A DNA stretch of 64,000 nt from Pseudomonas sp. MMS21 TM103 (GTDB taxonomy: Bacteria; Pseudomonadota; Gammaproteobacteria; Pseudomonadales; Pseudomonadaceae). The notes under the pieces were generated by a model that worked only from the letters and a program-made list of their open reading frames with translations, was not told where the DNA came from and made no database searches. The translations under genes were made by a program, and so were the position numbers. The stretch is taken from NCBI RefSeq assembly GCF_022132145.1, contig NZ_JAJISP010000007.1:62001-126000 (forward strand). Reading direction: 5' to 3'. This document shows, one piece after another, positions 39,583 to 51,419 of the stretch; within the stretch, counting starts at the first letter, position 1, and the number at the start of each line of letters is the position of its first letter.

Positions 39583-41073
39583 ATGCAACAGAGCAGATCG
39601 CAAGTGACCGAGCGCGATGGCTTGTACGAACTGGCCGCTGGCCCCGACGTACTCGACAGCCCGCGCTACAACCACGACATCGCCCCGACCAAGGTGCATG
39701 AGCGCACCTGGAACAAGTGGCACATCACCGCACTCTGGGTCGGCATGTCGATTTGCGTACCGACCTACACCCTCGGCGGGGTGCTGACCGCCTACTTCGG
39801 CCTGTCGGTCGGCGAGGCGCTGCTGGCGATCCTGCTGGCCAATATCGTGGTGCTGGTACCGCTGACCCTGAATGCCTTCCCCGGCACCAAGTACGGCATC
39901 CCCTTTCCGGTCCTGCTGCGCTCCTCCTTCGGCGTGATCGGCTCCAACGTGCCCTGTCTGATCCGGGCGGTGGTGGCCTGCGGCTGGTTCGGCATCCAGA
40001 CCATGTTCGGCGGCCTGGCCATCCACCTGTTTCTCGGTTCGATCTTCGAGGGCTGGAAGGATCTTGGCGGCACCGGCGAGGTGATCGGCTTCATGATCTT
40101 CTGGACCCTCAACCTGTGGGTGGTGCTGCGTGGCGCCGAGTCGATCAAGTGGCTGGAAACCCTCTCGGCACCGCTGCTGGTGCTGGTCGGCGCCGGCCTC
40201 TTGGTGTGGGCAATGCCGAATGTGTCGATGAGCGAACTGCTGGCACAGCCGCCCACTCGCCCGGAAGGTGCCAGCGTGACGGGCTACTTTCTCGCCGGGT
40301 TGACCGCCATGGTCGGCTTCTGGGCCACCCTGTCGCTGAACATTCCGGACTTCAGTCGCTACGCCAAGAGCCAGAAGGATCAGATCCTCGGGCAGATCAT
40401 CGGTCTGCCGTTGACCATGTTCCTGTTCGCCTCCCTGGGGGTGGTGCTGACCGCCGCGTCTGCCTCGCTGGTCGGTGAAACCGTGTCCGACCCGGTCAGT
40501 CTGATCGGCCACATCCAGAGCCCCGGCTGGGTCGCCCTGGCCATGGCGCTGATCATAGTCGCGACCCTGTCGACCAACACCGCGGCGAACATCGTCTCGC
40601 CAACCAACGACTTCCAGAACATCGCGCCCAAGCTGATCAACCGCACCAAGGCGGTGATACTGACCGGTTTTGTCGGTCTCGGCCTGATGGCCCACGAACT
40701 GCTGAAGAAACTCGGCCTGCTGGTCTCGGACCTGAGTCTGGAAAGCGTCTATTCCAACTGGCTGTTGGGCTATTCCAGCCTGCTCGGGCCGATTGCCGGG
40801 ATCATGGTGGTGGACTACTTCCTGATCAAGAAACAGCAACTCGACCTGGCCGGGCTGTACCGCGACGACGTCTATCCGGCGTGGAACTGGATCGGCTTTG
40901 TCGCCTTTGGCGTGCCGGTGGCGCTGACCCTGCTGTCGCTCGGCAGCAGTGCCTTCAGCTGGTTCTATGACTACGGCTGGTTCACCGGCTCCTTCCTTGG
41001 CGGCCTGCTCTATTTCGGCTTGTGCCGCCTGCGCAGCAGCAGCCCGGTTGCGCTCGCCAAACCCACGCTCTAA
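39583..41073 (+). CDS. NCS1-family nucleobase/hydantoin permease
   Basis: A 496-aa polytopic protein with NCS1 marks: WNKWHITALWVGMSICVPTY, GTKYGIPFPVLLRSSFGVIG, CGWFGIQTMFGG, LSLNIPDFSRYAKSQKDQI and STNTAANIVSPTNDF. It likely imports uracil, thymine, dihydropyrimidine or hydantoin with Na+ or H+. GGAGAGG precedes the ATG. It leads an operon with the carbamoylase gene and is divergent from the degradation genes. Confidence 0.92.
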   Translation: MQQSRSQVTERDGLYELAAGPDVLDSPRYNHDIAPTKVHERTWNKWHITALWVGMSICVPTYTLGGVLTAYFGLSVGEALLAILLANIVVLVPLTLNAFPGTKYGIPFPVLLRSSFGVIGSNVPCLIRAVVACGWFGIQTMFGGLAIHLFLGSIFEGWKDLGGTGEVIGFMIFWTLNLWVVLRGAESIKWLETLSAPLLVLVGAGLLVWAMPNVSMSELLAQPPTRPEGASVTGYFLAGLTAMVGFWATLSLNIPDFSRYAKSQKDQILGQIIGLPLTMFLFASLGVVLTAASASLVGETVSDPVSLIGHIQSPGWVALAMALIIVATLSTNTAANIVSPTNDFQNIAPKLINRTKAVILTGFVGLGLMAHELLKKLGLLVSDLSLESVYSNWLLGYSSLLGPIAGIMVVDYFLIKKQQLDLAGLYRDDVYPAWNWIGFVAFGVPVALTLLSLGSSAFSWFYDYGWFTGSFLGGLLYFGLCRLRSSSPVALAKPTL

Positions 41074-41134
41074 CGGAACCGGCGCCGGCAACCTCGCGGC
41101 GCCTTGCCCTGCATCCTTGCCTGAGGAGATCAGC

Positions 41135-42418
41135 ATGAACAGCACCCAATCCGTCCTCCAGTCCAGCCAGTCGCATATCAACGGTGAACGCCTGTGGCAG
41201 TCGCTCATGGAGCTGGCCCAGCTCGGTGCCACGGCCAAGGGCGGGGTCTGCCGCCTGGCCCTGACCGACCTCGATCGCCAGGCCCGCGACCTGTTCGTAC
41301 GCTGGTGCGAAGAGGCCGGTTGCAGCGTGACGGTCGATGCGGTCGGCAATATCTTCGCTCGCCGCCCCGGGCGTAATCCCGAGTTGCCACCGGTGATGAC
41401 CGGCAGTCATATCGACACCCAGCCCACGGGCGGCAAGTTCGACGGCTGCTTCGGCGTGCTCGCCGGGGTCGAGGTGCTGCGCACCCTGAATGACCTGGGC
41501 GTGCAGACCGAGGCGCCGCTGGAGGTGGTGGTCTGGACCAACGAGGAAGGCTCGCGCTTCGCCCCGTGCATGATGGGTTCAGGGGTGTTCGCCGAGAAAT
41601 TCACGTTGGAAGAAACCCTGGCCAAGCGCGACGCCGAGGGCGTCACGGTGGGCGAGGCGCTGAATGCCATCGGCTATGCCGGCAGCCGTGCGGTGAGCGG
41701 GCATGCGGTAGGCGCCTATTTCGAGGCGCATATCGAGCAGGGACCGATCCTCGAGGATCAACGCAAGACCATCGGCGTGGTGCTCGGTGCGCTCGGGCAG
41801 AAGTGGTTCGACCTCAACCTCAAGGGCGTCGAGGCGCATGCCGGGCCAACCCCGATGCACCTGCGCAAGGACGCCCTGGTCGGCGCCGCCGCGGTGGTGG
41901 CGGCGGTCAATCGGGTGGCCCTGGAGCACCAGCCGCACGCCTGCGGCACCGTCGGTTGCCTGCAGGCCTATCCCGGCTCACGCAACGTGATCCCCGGCGA
42001 GGTGCGCATGACCCTGGATTTCCGCCACCTCGAGCCGGCGCGCCTGGATTCGATGATCGCAGAGGTGCGCGGCGTGATCGACGCGACCTGTGCCCAGCAC
42101 GGCTTGAGTTACGAGCTGACGCCCACCGCCGATTTTCCGCCGCTGTATTTCGAACCGGGTTGTGTCGAGGCGGTACGCGGCGCGGCGCAGGGTTTGGGGC
42201 TGTCGCATATGGATATCGTCAGCGGTGCCGGTCACGACGCGATCTTCCTCGCCGAGCTGGGCCCGGCCGGGATGATCTTCGTGCCTTGCGAGGGCGGCAT
42301 CAGCCACAACGAGATCGAGAACGCCGCGCCGGCCGATCTGGCCGCAGGTTGCGCGGTGCTGCTGCGGGCGATGCTGGCCGCGTCGGCGGCCATCGGCAAA
42401 GGCAAACTGGCGGCCTGA
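41135..42418 (+). CDS. Beta-ureidopropionase / N-carbamoyl amino acid hydrolase (M20 family)
   Basis: 427 aa from the ATG at 41135 (GAGGAG just upstream; the frame runs further back into the permease gene). M20/AmaB motifs: GSHIDTQPTGGKFDG, VVVWTNEEGSRF, EAHIEQGPIL, GVEAHAGPTPM and GAGHDAIFLA. It hydrolyses N-carbamoyl-beta-alanine to beta-alanine, the last step after dihydropyrimidinase; a hydantoin-type carbamoylase role is the alternative. Confidence 0.93.
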   Translation: MNSTQSVLQSSQSHINGERLWQSLMELAQLGATAKGGVCRLALTDLDRQARDLFVRWCEEAGCSVTVDAVGNIFARRPGRNPELPPVMTGSHIDTQPTGGKFDGCFGVLAGVEVLRTLNDLGVQTEAPLEVVVWTNEEGSRFAPCMMGSGVFAEKFTLEETLAKRDAEGVTVGEALNAIGYAGSRAVSGHAVGAYFEAHIEQGPILEDQRKTIGVVLGALGQKWFDLNLKGVEAHAGPTPMHLRKDALVGAAAVVAAVNRVALEHQPHACGTVGCLQAYPGSRNVIPGEVRMTLDFRHLEPARLDSMIAEVRGVIDATCAQHGLSYELTPTADFPPLYFEPGCVEAVRGAAQGLGLSHMDIVSGAGHDAIFLAELGPAGMIFVPCEGGISHNEIENAAPADLAAGCAVLLRAMLAASAAIGKGKLAA

Positions 42419-42458
42419 TGGGCCGATTGGCCATCGACTAACGGCAGTTGGGTCATGG

Positions 42459-42689
42459 ACGACCGCCGGCCGGCGCGAGCTAAACAGCTTCGAGGTCACC
42501 CTGGCGGTGATCATCGCCCACCTGACCGGCGGCGCCGAGCAGGGCTTGCTCGATCGGTTGGCCATCGCCTTCGTCAGCAGTTGCGTGCTGTATTGGCGCT
42601 GCTACCTGGCCGCTTGGGCGGTGGTGCGCTCGCGGGTGTGGTGCGTCGACAGGGGGCTGATCATCAGCCTGTTCGTGGTCTCGGCGTGA
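42459..42689 (+). pseudogene. Decayed C-terminal MAPEG-family membrane protein fragment
   Basis: The plus frame ending at 42689 reads RELNSFEVTLAVIIAHLTGG, then a hydrophobic stretch with CYLAAWAVVRSRVWCVDRGL and a membrane end ISLFVVSA. This is the second half of a MAPEG protein (typical AHxNSFE, then RxxY/CYLAD, then LRS-W). No start codon or first membrane helix is present. It lies in the 373-bp gap after the carbamoylase gene. Confidence 0.65.
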
Positions 42690-42791
42690 GCCGTTGATCG
42701 CTGTGGCAAAACACCACACTTGGCCCGCTGGCAATGGATGGCGATACTGTCAGCCGTTCCTTTAGCCCAAGCTGTCTGTCGTGAAGGTGTT

Positions 42792-43241
42792 ATGAAGCTG
42801 AAAAGCCTGTTCCTCGTTGTGCTTGCCCTGACCCTGACCGCTTGCGGGGGTGTCGATCCGAATTCACCGGAGGGCCAGCGCCAGGCCATCTTCAAAAAGA
42901 TGCTCAAGGTCAGTGAAGACCTCGGCGGCATGCTGCGTGGGCGCATCCCCTTCAAGGAGCAACGTTTCGTCAGCGGGGCGGCCGAACTCGATCAACTGGT
43001 CCGCACGCCTTGGCAGCACTTCCCCCAGGTCAAGGAAGAGGGCGGTGAAACCCGCGCCAAGGATGAAGTCTGGCAGCGCCAGGAGCGTTTTCAGCAACTG
43101 GCACGCGAGTTGGAAGCAAACACGGCCGCGCTGGTTGCCGCGACCGCTGCCCTGCCGCTGAAAAGTACCGATCTGGCCGCGCCCGTGCAGCGTGTCGAGG
43201 ACAGTTGCAAGGCCTGTCATGAGGAGTTTCGCGCGTTCTAG
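42792..43241 (+). CDS. Cytochrome c'-like lipoprotein
   Basis: 149 aa from ATG 42792 with GAAGG upstream. Lipobox LTLTAC gives a lipid-modified cysteine; the mature protein has one haem site at the C-terminus (CKACHEEFRAF) in a four-helix cytochrome c' layout (RQAIFKKMLKVSEDLGGMLR). Likely periplasmic-face electron carrier or gas binder. Its stop codon TAG is formed by the first bases of the palindromic repeat that follows. Confidence 0.85.
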   Translation: MKLKSLFLVVLALTLTACGGVDPNSPEGQRQAIFKKMLKVSEDLGGMLRGRIPFKEQRFVSGAAELDQLVRTPWQHFPQVKEEGGETRAKDEVWQRQERFQQLARELEANTAALVAATAALPLKSTDLAAPVQRVEDSCKACHEEFRAF

Positions 43242-43384
43242 CAGGCCGTTGAAAACTACCTACGTTGCCGATACAGCGTTAAAAACAGGCTCGGAATGCT
43301 CATTTACAGCTCGTAAACTCCGCTTCCTCGCCTGTTTTTGCCTTGTCTCGGCTGCCTCGCCTACGTTTTTCAACGGCCTGCTAG
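43238..43384. repeat. MITE-like palindromic repeat with 18-bp perfect terminal inverted repeats
   Basis: CTAGCAGGCCGTTGAAAA at 43238-43255 is exactly inverted at 43367-43384. Inside, AAAAACAGGC and GCCTGTTTTT form a nested stem and CATTTACAGCTCGTAAACT an inner palindrome, so the 147 bp can fold into a long hairpin. A related copy lies at 54706, weaker ones at 29756 and 31400. No ORF inside. Confidence 0.85.
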
Positions 43385-43453
43385 CCGGTGGTCTTGCGGC
43401 ATAACCCCGGATCAGGTCGCGGCATTTACGGGGGCGCTGGTCAGCGTGCCAGC

Positions 43454-45620
<2,167 letters not shown>

Positions 45621-45745
45621 GGCGATTCTTCAGGTGGTCCAGATGGATCCTGATTATTGACCGGTTGGCTCAGGCTGGCGCACTCGCTTCGCGCGATTTG
45701 TCGCCCGCGCTGCTCATCTGTCTCAGGCTCCTGGGGGCGGACATA

Positions 45746-45777
45746 AAAATACCCGTACCTCTCGGTACGGGTATTTT
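45746..45777. terminator. Strong bidirectional terminator downstream of metK
   Basis: AAAATACCCGTACC and its exact reverse complement around TCTC form a 14-bp stem with A and T runs at the ends, 50 bp past the metK stop. Confidence 0.9.
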
Positions 45778-45826
45778 CTGCATCCGCCGCCTAGGCGGCT
45801 GAGCGGGGCTTTGCCTGGTGTCGCCG

Positions 45827-47017
45827 TTACAGGCCCGCAGCCGCACGCAGCTCGGCGGCCCGGTCGGTTTTTTCCCAGGTGAAGGAGGTGAAGGTGTCGC
45901 CGTCGACGGTCATCTCGGCCGGGGTGCGGCCGAAGTGGCCGTAGGCCGCGGTCGCCTGGTACATCGGGTGCAGCAGGTCGAGCATGTTGGTGATCGCGTA
46001 CGGGCGCAGGTCGAAGTGCTCGCGCACCAGTTGGATGATCATTTCGTCGCTGATCTTGCCGCTGCCGAAGGTGTTGAGCGAGATCGAGGTCGGTTGGGCC
46101 ACGCCAATGGCGTAGGACACCTGGATCTCGCAGCGCTCGGCGAGGCCGGCGGCGACGATGTTCTTCGCCACGTAGCGCCCGGCGTAAGCCGCCGAACGGT
46201 CGACCTTGGATGGGTCCTTGCCGGAAAAGGCGCCGCCGCCGTGACGGGCCATGCCGCCGTAGGTGTCGACGATGATCTTGCGCCCGGTCAGGCCGCAGTC
46301 GCCCACCGGGCCGCCGATGACGAACTTGCCGGTCGGGTTGATGTGGTACTGGGTGCCCTTGTGCAGCAATTCGGCCGGCAGAGTGTGCTTGACGATCAGT
46401 TCCATGACCGCTTCCTGCAGGTCGGCCTGGCTGATTTCCGGGTTGTGCTGGGTCGACAGCACCACCGCGTCGATGCCGACCACCTTGCCGTTTTCGTAGC
46501 GGCAGGTGACCTGGGATTTGGCGTCCGGGCGCAGCCACGGCAGCAGGCCGGACTTGCGTGCTTCGGCCTGGCGCTCGACCAAGCGGTGGCTGAACACGAT
46601 AGGCGCAGGCATCAGCACGTCGGTTTCGTTGCTGGCATAACCGAACATCAGGCCCTGGTCGCCAGCGCCCTGGTCTTCCGGCTTGACCCGGTCGACACCC
46701 TGGTTGATGTCCGGGGACTGCTTGCCAATGATGTTCAGCACGCCGCAGGTGGCGCCGTCGAAGCCGACGTCGGAGCTGGTGTAGCCAATGTCGCAGATGA
46801 CGTCGCGGACGATCTGCTCGAGGTCGACCCAGGCGCTGGTGGTGACTTCGCCGGCGACAATGGCCACACCGGTCTTGACCAGGGTTTCACAGGCCACGCG
46901 GGCGTGTTTGTCCTTGGCGATGATGGCGTCGAGCACCGCATCGGAGATCTGGTCGGCGATCTTGTCTGGATGGCCTTCGGAGACGGACTCGGAGGTGAAG
47001 AGGGAGTATTCGCTCAT
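45827..47017 (-). CDS. metK: S-adenosylmethionine synthetase
   Basis: A 396-aa enzyme starting [20 protein letters not shown], with [12 protein letters not shown] (active-site loop) and [19 protein letters not shown] (P-loop-like). It makes SAM from methionine and ATP. AGGAAA precedes the ATG. Only 53 bp separate it from the ArsR-methyltransferase gene upstream on the same strand, so they probably share a transcript. Confidence 0.97.
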   Translation of the reverse strand: MSEYSLFTSESVSEGHPDKIADQISDAVLDAIIAKDKHARVACETLVKTGVAIVAGEVTTSAWVDLEQIVRDVICDIGYTSSDVGFDGATCGVLNIIGKQSPDINQGVDRVKPEDQGAGDQGLMFGYASNETDVLMPAPIVFSHRLVERQAEARKSGLLPWLRPDAKSQVTCRYENGKVVGIDAVVLSTQHNPEISQADLQEAVMELIVKHTLPAELLHKGTQYHINPTGKFVIGGPVGDCGLTGRKIIVDTYGGMARHGGGAFSGKDPSKVDRSAAYAGRYVAKNIVAAGLAERCEIQVSYAIGVAQPTSISLNTFGSGKISDEMIIQLVREHFDLRPYAITNMLDLLHPMYQATAAYGHFGRTPAEMTVDGDTFTSFTWEKTDRAAELRAAAGL

Positions 47018-47070
47018 CGATCGGTTTTCCTATTGTTTACCGGTGGGTGAGAGGGGCCTCGTGAGCCCGT

Positions 47071-48081
47071 TCATATGCGTGAGCCCGCTCTCGGGCCGTT
47101 GTGGTGATCTGGCTTGGCAAAGTGCCGCACCTGAATCTGGAAACCATTGCGTAAACCCACGTACAGGCTTTCGCCCGGTGTGAGTCCGGCGGCGATCGCC
47201 CAGCGGGCCAGGTCATCCTGCTCGAAGCCCAGCCAGAGATCGCCGCAGGCCTGCCTGGCCCAACTCTGGTTGTGGCTGCACAGCTCGGTGATCAGCAGGC
47301 TGCCGCCGCTGTTCACCTGCCGGGCCAGCTGTTTCAACGCCTCGGCAGGGGCGGCGAAATGGTGCAGGACCATGTTCAGCACCACGCAGTCGGCCGCCGG
47401 GTAGTCATCGTTCAGGGCATCGGCGAGTTGCAGCTCGACGTTCACCAGACCCTCTGCCGTGCAGCGCGCACGGGCCAGTTCGAGCATCGCCGGGCTGTTG
47501 TCCAGCGCCGTGACCTGGCGGAAGCGGCGTGCCAGTTCGGGCAAAAAAGCACCGTCGCCGGGACCGATTTCCAATGCCGTCGCCGCGCGGGTAAAACCCA
47601 GGGCGTCGAGCAGTGCCAGCAGGCTGTCGCGGTATTGCGCCAGGCCGGCGATCAGATCCTGCTGGGCCTGGAAACTGGCCGCCGTACGGGCGAAAAAATC
47701 CTGGCTGGCGGCGGCGCGCTGGCTGTGGACCTCGGCGATACGTGCCTGAATAGCGTCAGGCAGCGCCAGGGCATCGACTTCATCGAGTAGCGCCGCGTGC
47801 AGGGTGCCGCCCAGGCGCTCGCCTTGGGCCAGGGCGCGGCGGTAGAAGATTGCGTTGCCCTCGCGCCGTGTGGCCACCAGGCCGGCCTGGGCCAGCACCT
47901 TCAAGTGGTGGCTCATGCCGGACTGACCGGTGGCGAAGATCTGCGCCAGTTCCAGCACGCCGAAGGAATCGTTGGTCAGGGCGCGCAGCACGTTCAGGCG
48001 CAACGGGTCGCCGCCGGCCTTGCACAGGGCGGCGAGGGCGTCGACGGGTTGGAAGGCCAGATGTGAGGCGCGCATATTCAT
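47071..48081 (-). CDS. ArsR-type regulator fused to a SAM-dependent methyltransferase (SamR/SahR-like)
   Basis: 336 aa. The N-terminal ~100 residues are an ArsR winged helix (GDPLRLNVLRALTNDSFGVL, QSGMSHHLKVLAQAGLVATR). The C-terminal half is a class I methyltransferase (ALEIGPGDGAFLPELARRF, VVLNMVLHHFAAPAEAL). The fusion next to metK suggests a regulator of the SAM cycle that reads SAM or SAH with its methyltransferase fold. A large palindrome lies 33 bp upstream of its start. The exact start could be the ATG at 48081 or 48075. Confidence 0.88.
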   Translation of the reverse strand: MNMRASHLAFQPVDALAALCKAGGDPLRLNVLRALTNDSFGVLELAQIFATGQSGMSHHLKVLAQAGLVATRREGNAIFYRRALAQGERLGGTLHAALLDEVDALALPDAIQARIAEVHSQRAAASQDFFARTAASFQAQQDLIAGLAQYRDSLLALLDALGFTRAATALEIGPGDGAFLPELARRFRQVTALDNSPAMLELARARCTAEGLVNVELQLADALNDDYPAADCVVLNMVLHHFAAPAEALKQLARQVNSGGSLLITELCSHNQSWARQACGDLWLGFEQDDLARWAIAAGLTPGESLYVGLRNGFQIQVRHFAKPDHHNGPRAGSRI

Positions 48082-48113
48082 AGGCCGAGCAGTTTAGTCG
48101 GTCATTTTTCATC

Positions 48114-48155
48114 CAGCAATACCAATATCAAAAAGTTTTGATATTGGTATTGCTG
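48114..48155. promoter_or_regulatory. 42-bp near-perfect palindrome between the ArsR-methyltransferase gene and tkt
   Basis: A 20-bp arm (ending in ATATCAAAA) and its exact reverse complement are separated only by AG. It sits in the divergent gap, 33 bp from the regulator's start and 121 bp from that of tkt. ArsR dimers bind such AT-rich dyads, so it may be the operator for the neighbouring regulator. Confidence 0.65.
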
Positions 48156-48276
48156 CGGTGCAAGCCAGAAAACATTGGCTCTGCGACTATCTGTCATTGC
48201 CCCGGCGGGCTCTGCTGGGCGAAAATGGCCGCCTTTTTCGACCTTCCTGTTGCAAAAACCCGTAGGAGATTCAGTG

Positions 48277-50274
48277 ATGCCCAGCCGTCGTGAGCGAGCC
48301 AATGCCATTCGTGCCCTGAGCATGGATGCCGTGCAGAAAGCCAACAGCGGCCATCCGGGTGCTCCTATGGGGATGGCGGACATCGCCGAAGTCCTCTGGC
48401 GCGACTACCTCAAGCACAACCCGAGCAACCCGAGTTTCGCCGACCGCGACCGCTTCGTGCTGTCCAACGGCCACGGCTCGATGCTGGTCTATTCGCTGTT
48501 GCACCTGACCGGCTACGACCTGGGTATCGAAGACCTCAAGCAGTTCCGCCAGCTGCACAGCCGCACGCCCGGCCACCCGGAATATGGCTACACCCCGGGC
48601 GTGGAGACCACCACCGGCCCGCTCGGCCAGGGCCTGGCCAATGCCGTGGGTTTCGCCCTCGCCGAGAAGGTGCTGGGCGCCCAGTTCAACCGCGACGGCC
48701 ACCAGATCGTCGACCACTTCACCTACGTCTTCCTTGGCGACGGCTGCATGATGGAAGGCATCAGCCATGAGGTCAGCTCCCTGGCCGGCACTTTGGGCCT
48801 GGGCAAGCTGATCGCCTTCTACGACGACAATGGCATTTCCATCGACGGCGAAGTCGAGGGCTGGTTCACCGACGACACGCCGAAGCGCTTTGAAGCCTAC
48901 GGCTGGCAGGTGATTCGCAATGTCGACGGCCACGACGCCGAAGAAATCAAGATCGCCATCGACACCGCACGCAAGAGCGAGCAGCCGACCTTGATCTGCT
49001 GCAAGACCACCATCGGCTTCGGTTCGCCGAACAAGCAGGGCAAGGAAGATTGCCACGGCGCACCGCTGGGCGTTGACGAGATCGCCCTGACCCGTGCCGC
49101 CCTGGGCTGGAACCACGGTCCGTTCGAGATCCCGGCGGACATCTACGCCGAGTGGGACGCCAAGCAAGCCGGCGCCGCCGCCGAAGCCGAGTGGGATCAG
49201 CGCCTCAAAGCCTACGCCGCCGCCTATCCGGAACTGGCCACCGAGTTCAAGCGCCGCATCAGTGGCGAGCTGCCGGCCGATTTCGCCGAGAAGGCCACCG
49301 CCTATATTGAGGAAGTCGCGGCCAAAGGCGAAACCATCGCCAGCCGCAAGGCCAGCCAGAACGCGCTGAACGCCTTTGGTCCGCTGCTGCCGGAATTCCT
49401 CGGCGGCTCGGCCGACCTGGCCGGCTCCAACCTGACCCTGTGGAAGGGCTGCAAGGGCGTGTCGGCCGAAGACGCTTCCGGCAACTACATGTTCTACGGC
49501 GTGCGCGAGTTCGGCATGAGCGCGATCATGAACGGCGTCGCCCTGCATGGCGGCTTCGTGCCCTACGGCGCAACCTTCCTGATCTTCATGGAATACGCGC
49601 GCAATGCCGTGCGCATGTCGGCGCTGATGAAAAAGCGCGTGCTCTACGTGTTCACCCACGACTCCATCGGTCTGGGCGAAGACGGCCCGACTCACCAGCC
49701 GATCGAGCAGTTGGCCAGCCTGCGCTGCACGCCCAACCTCGACACCTGGCGTCCCTGCGACGCGGTGGAATCGGCGGTGGCCTGGAAGTACGCGATCGAA
49801 CGCAACGACGGTCCCAGCGCGCTGATCTTCAGCCGACAGAACCTGCCGCACCAGGGGCGCGATGCCCAGCAGTTGGCCGACATTGCCCGTGGCGGCTACG
49901 TGCTCAAGGACTGCGCCGGCGAGCCGGAGCTGATCCTGATCGCCACCGGTTCGGAAATCGGCCTGGCAGTCGCCGCCTACGAGCAGCTCAGCGCCCAGGG
50001 TCGCCAGGTGCGCGTGGTGTCCATGCCGTCGACCAGCGTGTTCGATGCTCAGGATGCCGGCTACAAGCAGGCGGTATTGCCGCTGCAGGTGGGCGCGCGG
50101 ATTGCCATCGAGGCGTCCCACGCCGACTACTGGTACAAGTATGTCGGTCTGGAAGGTCGCGTCATCGGCATGACCACCTTCGGTGAGTCGGCCCCCGCGC
50201 CGGCACTGTTCGAGCACTTCGGCTTCACTGTCGAGAACCTGCTGGAAACCGCCGCCGAACTGCTGGAAGACTGA
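48277..50274 (+). CDS. tktA: Transketolase
   Basis: 665 aa from ATG 48277, with TAGGAGA upstream. TPP motifs [17 protein letters not shown] and [17 protein letters not shown]; also [16 protein letters not shown] and [13 protein letters not shown]. It moves two-carbon units between ketoses and aldoses, producing erythrose-4-P, the substrate of the next gene product Epd. It heads the operon tkt-epd-pgk-fba. Confidence 0.97.
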   Translation: MPSRRERANAIRALSMDAVQKANSGHPGAPMGMADIAEVLWRDYLKHNPSNPSFADRDRFVLSNGHGSMLVYSLLHLTGYDLGIEDLKQFRQLHSRTPGHPEYGYTPGVETTTGPLGQGLANAVGFALAEKVLGAQFNRDGHQIVDHFTYVFLGDGCMMEGISHEVSSLAGTLGLGKLIAFYDDNGISIDGEVEGWFTDDTPKRFEAYGWQVIRNVDGHDAEEIKIAIDTARKSEQPTLICCKTTIGFGSPNKQGKEDCHGAPLGVDEIALTRAALGWNHGPFEIPADIYAEWDAKQAGAAAEAEWDQRLKAYAAAYPELATEFKRRISGELPADFAEKATAYIEEVAAKGETIASRKASQNALNAFGPLLPEFLGGSADLAGSNLTLWKGCKGVSAEDASGNYMFYGVREFGMSAIMNGVALHGGFVPYGATFLIFMEYARNAVRMSALMKKRVLYVFTHDSIGLGEDGPTHQPIEQLASLRCTPNLDTWRPCDAVESAVAWKYAIERNDGPSALIFSRQNLPHQGRDAQQLADIARGGYVLKDCAGEPELILIATGSEIGLAVAAYEQLSAQGRQVRVVSMPSTSVFDAQDAGYKQAVLPLQVGARIAIEASHADYWYKYVGLEGRVIGMTTFGESAPAPALFEHFGFTVENLLETAAELLED

Positions 50275-50292
50275 GTCATACCGACAGAGTAG

Positions 50293-50310
50293 GGTGGGCT
50301 TCAGCCCACC
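50293..50310. other. Small palindrome between tkt and epd
   Basis: GGTGGGCT and AGCCCACC around TC, just after the tkt stop, with no T-run; a partly similar hairpin is at 31594. Possibly an mRNA-processing hairpin. Confidence 0.45.
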
Positions 50311-50347
50311 CGACCTCGCCATCTCCCTCGTTTCGGTGAGCCTTTCT

Positions 50348-51415
50348 ATGCAGCAACGCCCCTACAGAATCGCCCTCAACGGCTACGGCCGCATTGGCCG
50401 TTGCGTGCTGCGCGCGCTGCATGAGCGCGGTGCCGGGGCGCGTCTGGAAATAGTCGCGCTGAATGACCTGGCCGATCAGGCCAGCATCGAATACCTGACC
50501 CGCTTCGACTCCACCCACGGGCGCTTTCCCGGTGAGGTGAAGGTCGACGGTGACTGTCTGCATATCAATGGCGACTGCGTGCGGGTGCTGCGCCAGGCGA
50601 CGCCGGAAGGCATCGACTGGGCGGCGCTGGGTATCGACCTGTTGCTGGAGTGCTCCGGCGCCTATCACACGCGCGCCGACGCCCAGCGTTTCCTGGCGGC
50701 CGGCGCGCCGCGGGTGCTGTTCTCCCAGCCGATGGCCAGCGAAACGGCGGTCGATGCCACCGTCGTCTTCGGGGTCAATCAGCAGTGCCTGACTGGCGAG
50801 GAAAAGCTGCTGTCCAACGCCTCCTGCACCACCAATTGCGGGGTGCCGCTGCTCAAGCTGCTCAACGAGGCGGTGGGCCTGGAGTACGTTTCCATCACCA
50901 CCATCCACTCGGCGATGAACGATCAACCGGTAATCGACGCCTACCACCACGAAGACCTGCGCCGCACGCGCTCGGCCTTCCAGTCGGTGATTCCAGTGTC
51001 CACCGGCCTGGCGCGGGGCATCGAACGCTTGCTGCCGGAACTAAGCGGGCGGATCCAGGCCAAAGCCATACGCGTACCGACGGTAAACGTGTCCTGCCTG
51101 GACATCACCTTGCAGACCGCGCGTGACACCAGCGCCGCTGAAATCAATCAGGTGCTGCGTCAGGCCGCCGAACGTGGCCCGCTGCAGGGCTTGATCGCCT
51201 ACACCGAGTTGCCCCACGCCAGTTGCGACTTCAATCACGACCCGCACTCGGCCATCGTCGATGGTAGCCAGACCCGGGTTTCCGGCCCGCGCCTGGTGAA
51301 TCTGCTGGCCTGGTTCGACAACGAGTGGGGTTTCGCCAATCGCATGCTCGACGTGGCTGAACACTTTCTCGCCGTGTCTCCTGTTTCCATTCAACCAGCC
51401 CCCGTGAAGGACTGA
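50348..51415 (+). CDS. epd: D-erythrose-4-phosphate dehydrogenase
   Basis: A 355-aa GAPDH-family enzyme from ATG 50348: NAD site [18 protein letters not shown], catalytic Cys in [31 protein letters not shown] and the C-terminal [15 protein letters not shown]. It oxidises erythrose-4-P to 4-phosphoerythronate for pyridoxal phosphate synthesis. Operon position between tkt and pgk is typical of Epd rather than glycolytic GAPDH. Confidence 0.95.
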   Translation: MQQRPYRIALNGYGRIGRCVLRALHERGAGARLEIVALNDLADQASIEYLTRFDSTHGRFPGEVKVDGDCLHINGDCVRVLRQATPEGIDWAALGIDLLLECSGAYHTRADAQRFLAAGAPRVLFSQPMASETAVDATVVFGVNQQCLTGEEKLLSNASCTTNCGVPLLKLLNEAVGLEYVSITTIHSAMNDQPVIDAYHHEDLRRTRSAFQSVIPVSTGLARGIERLLPELSGRIQAKAIRVPTVNVSCLDITLQTARDTSAAEINQVLRQAAERGPLQGLIAYTELPHASCDFNHDPHSAIVDGSQTRVSGPRLVNLLAWFDNEWGFANRMLDVAEHFLAVSPVSIQPAPVKD

Positions 51416-51419
51416 TTCC

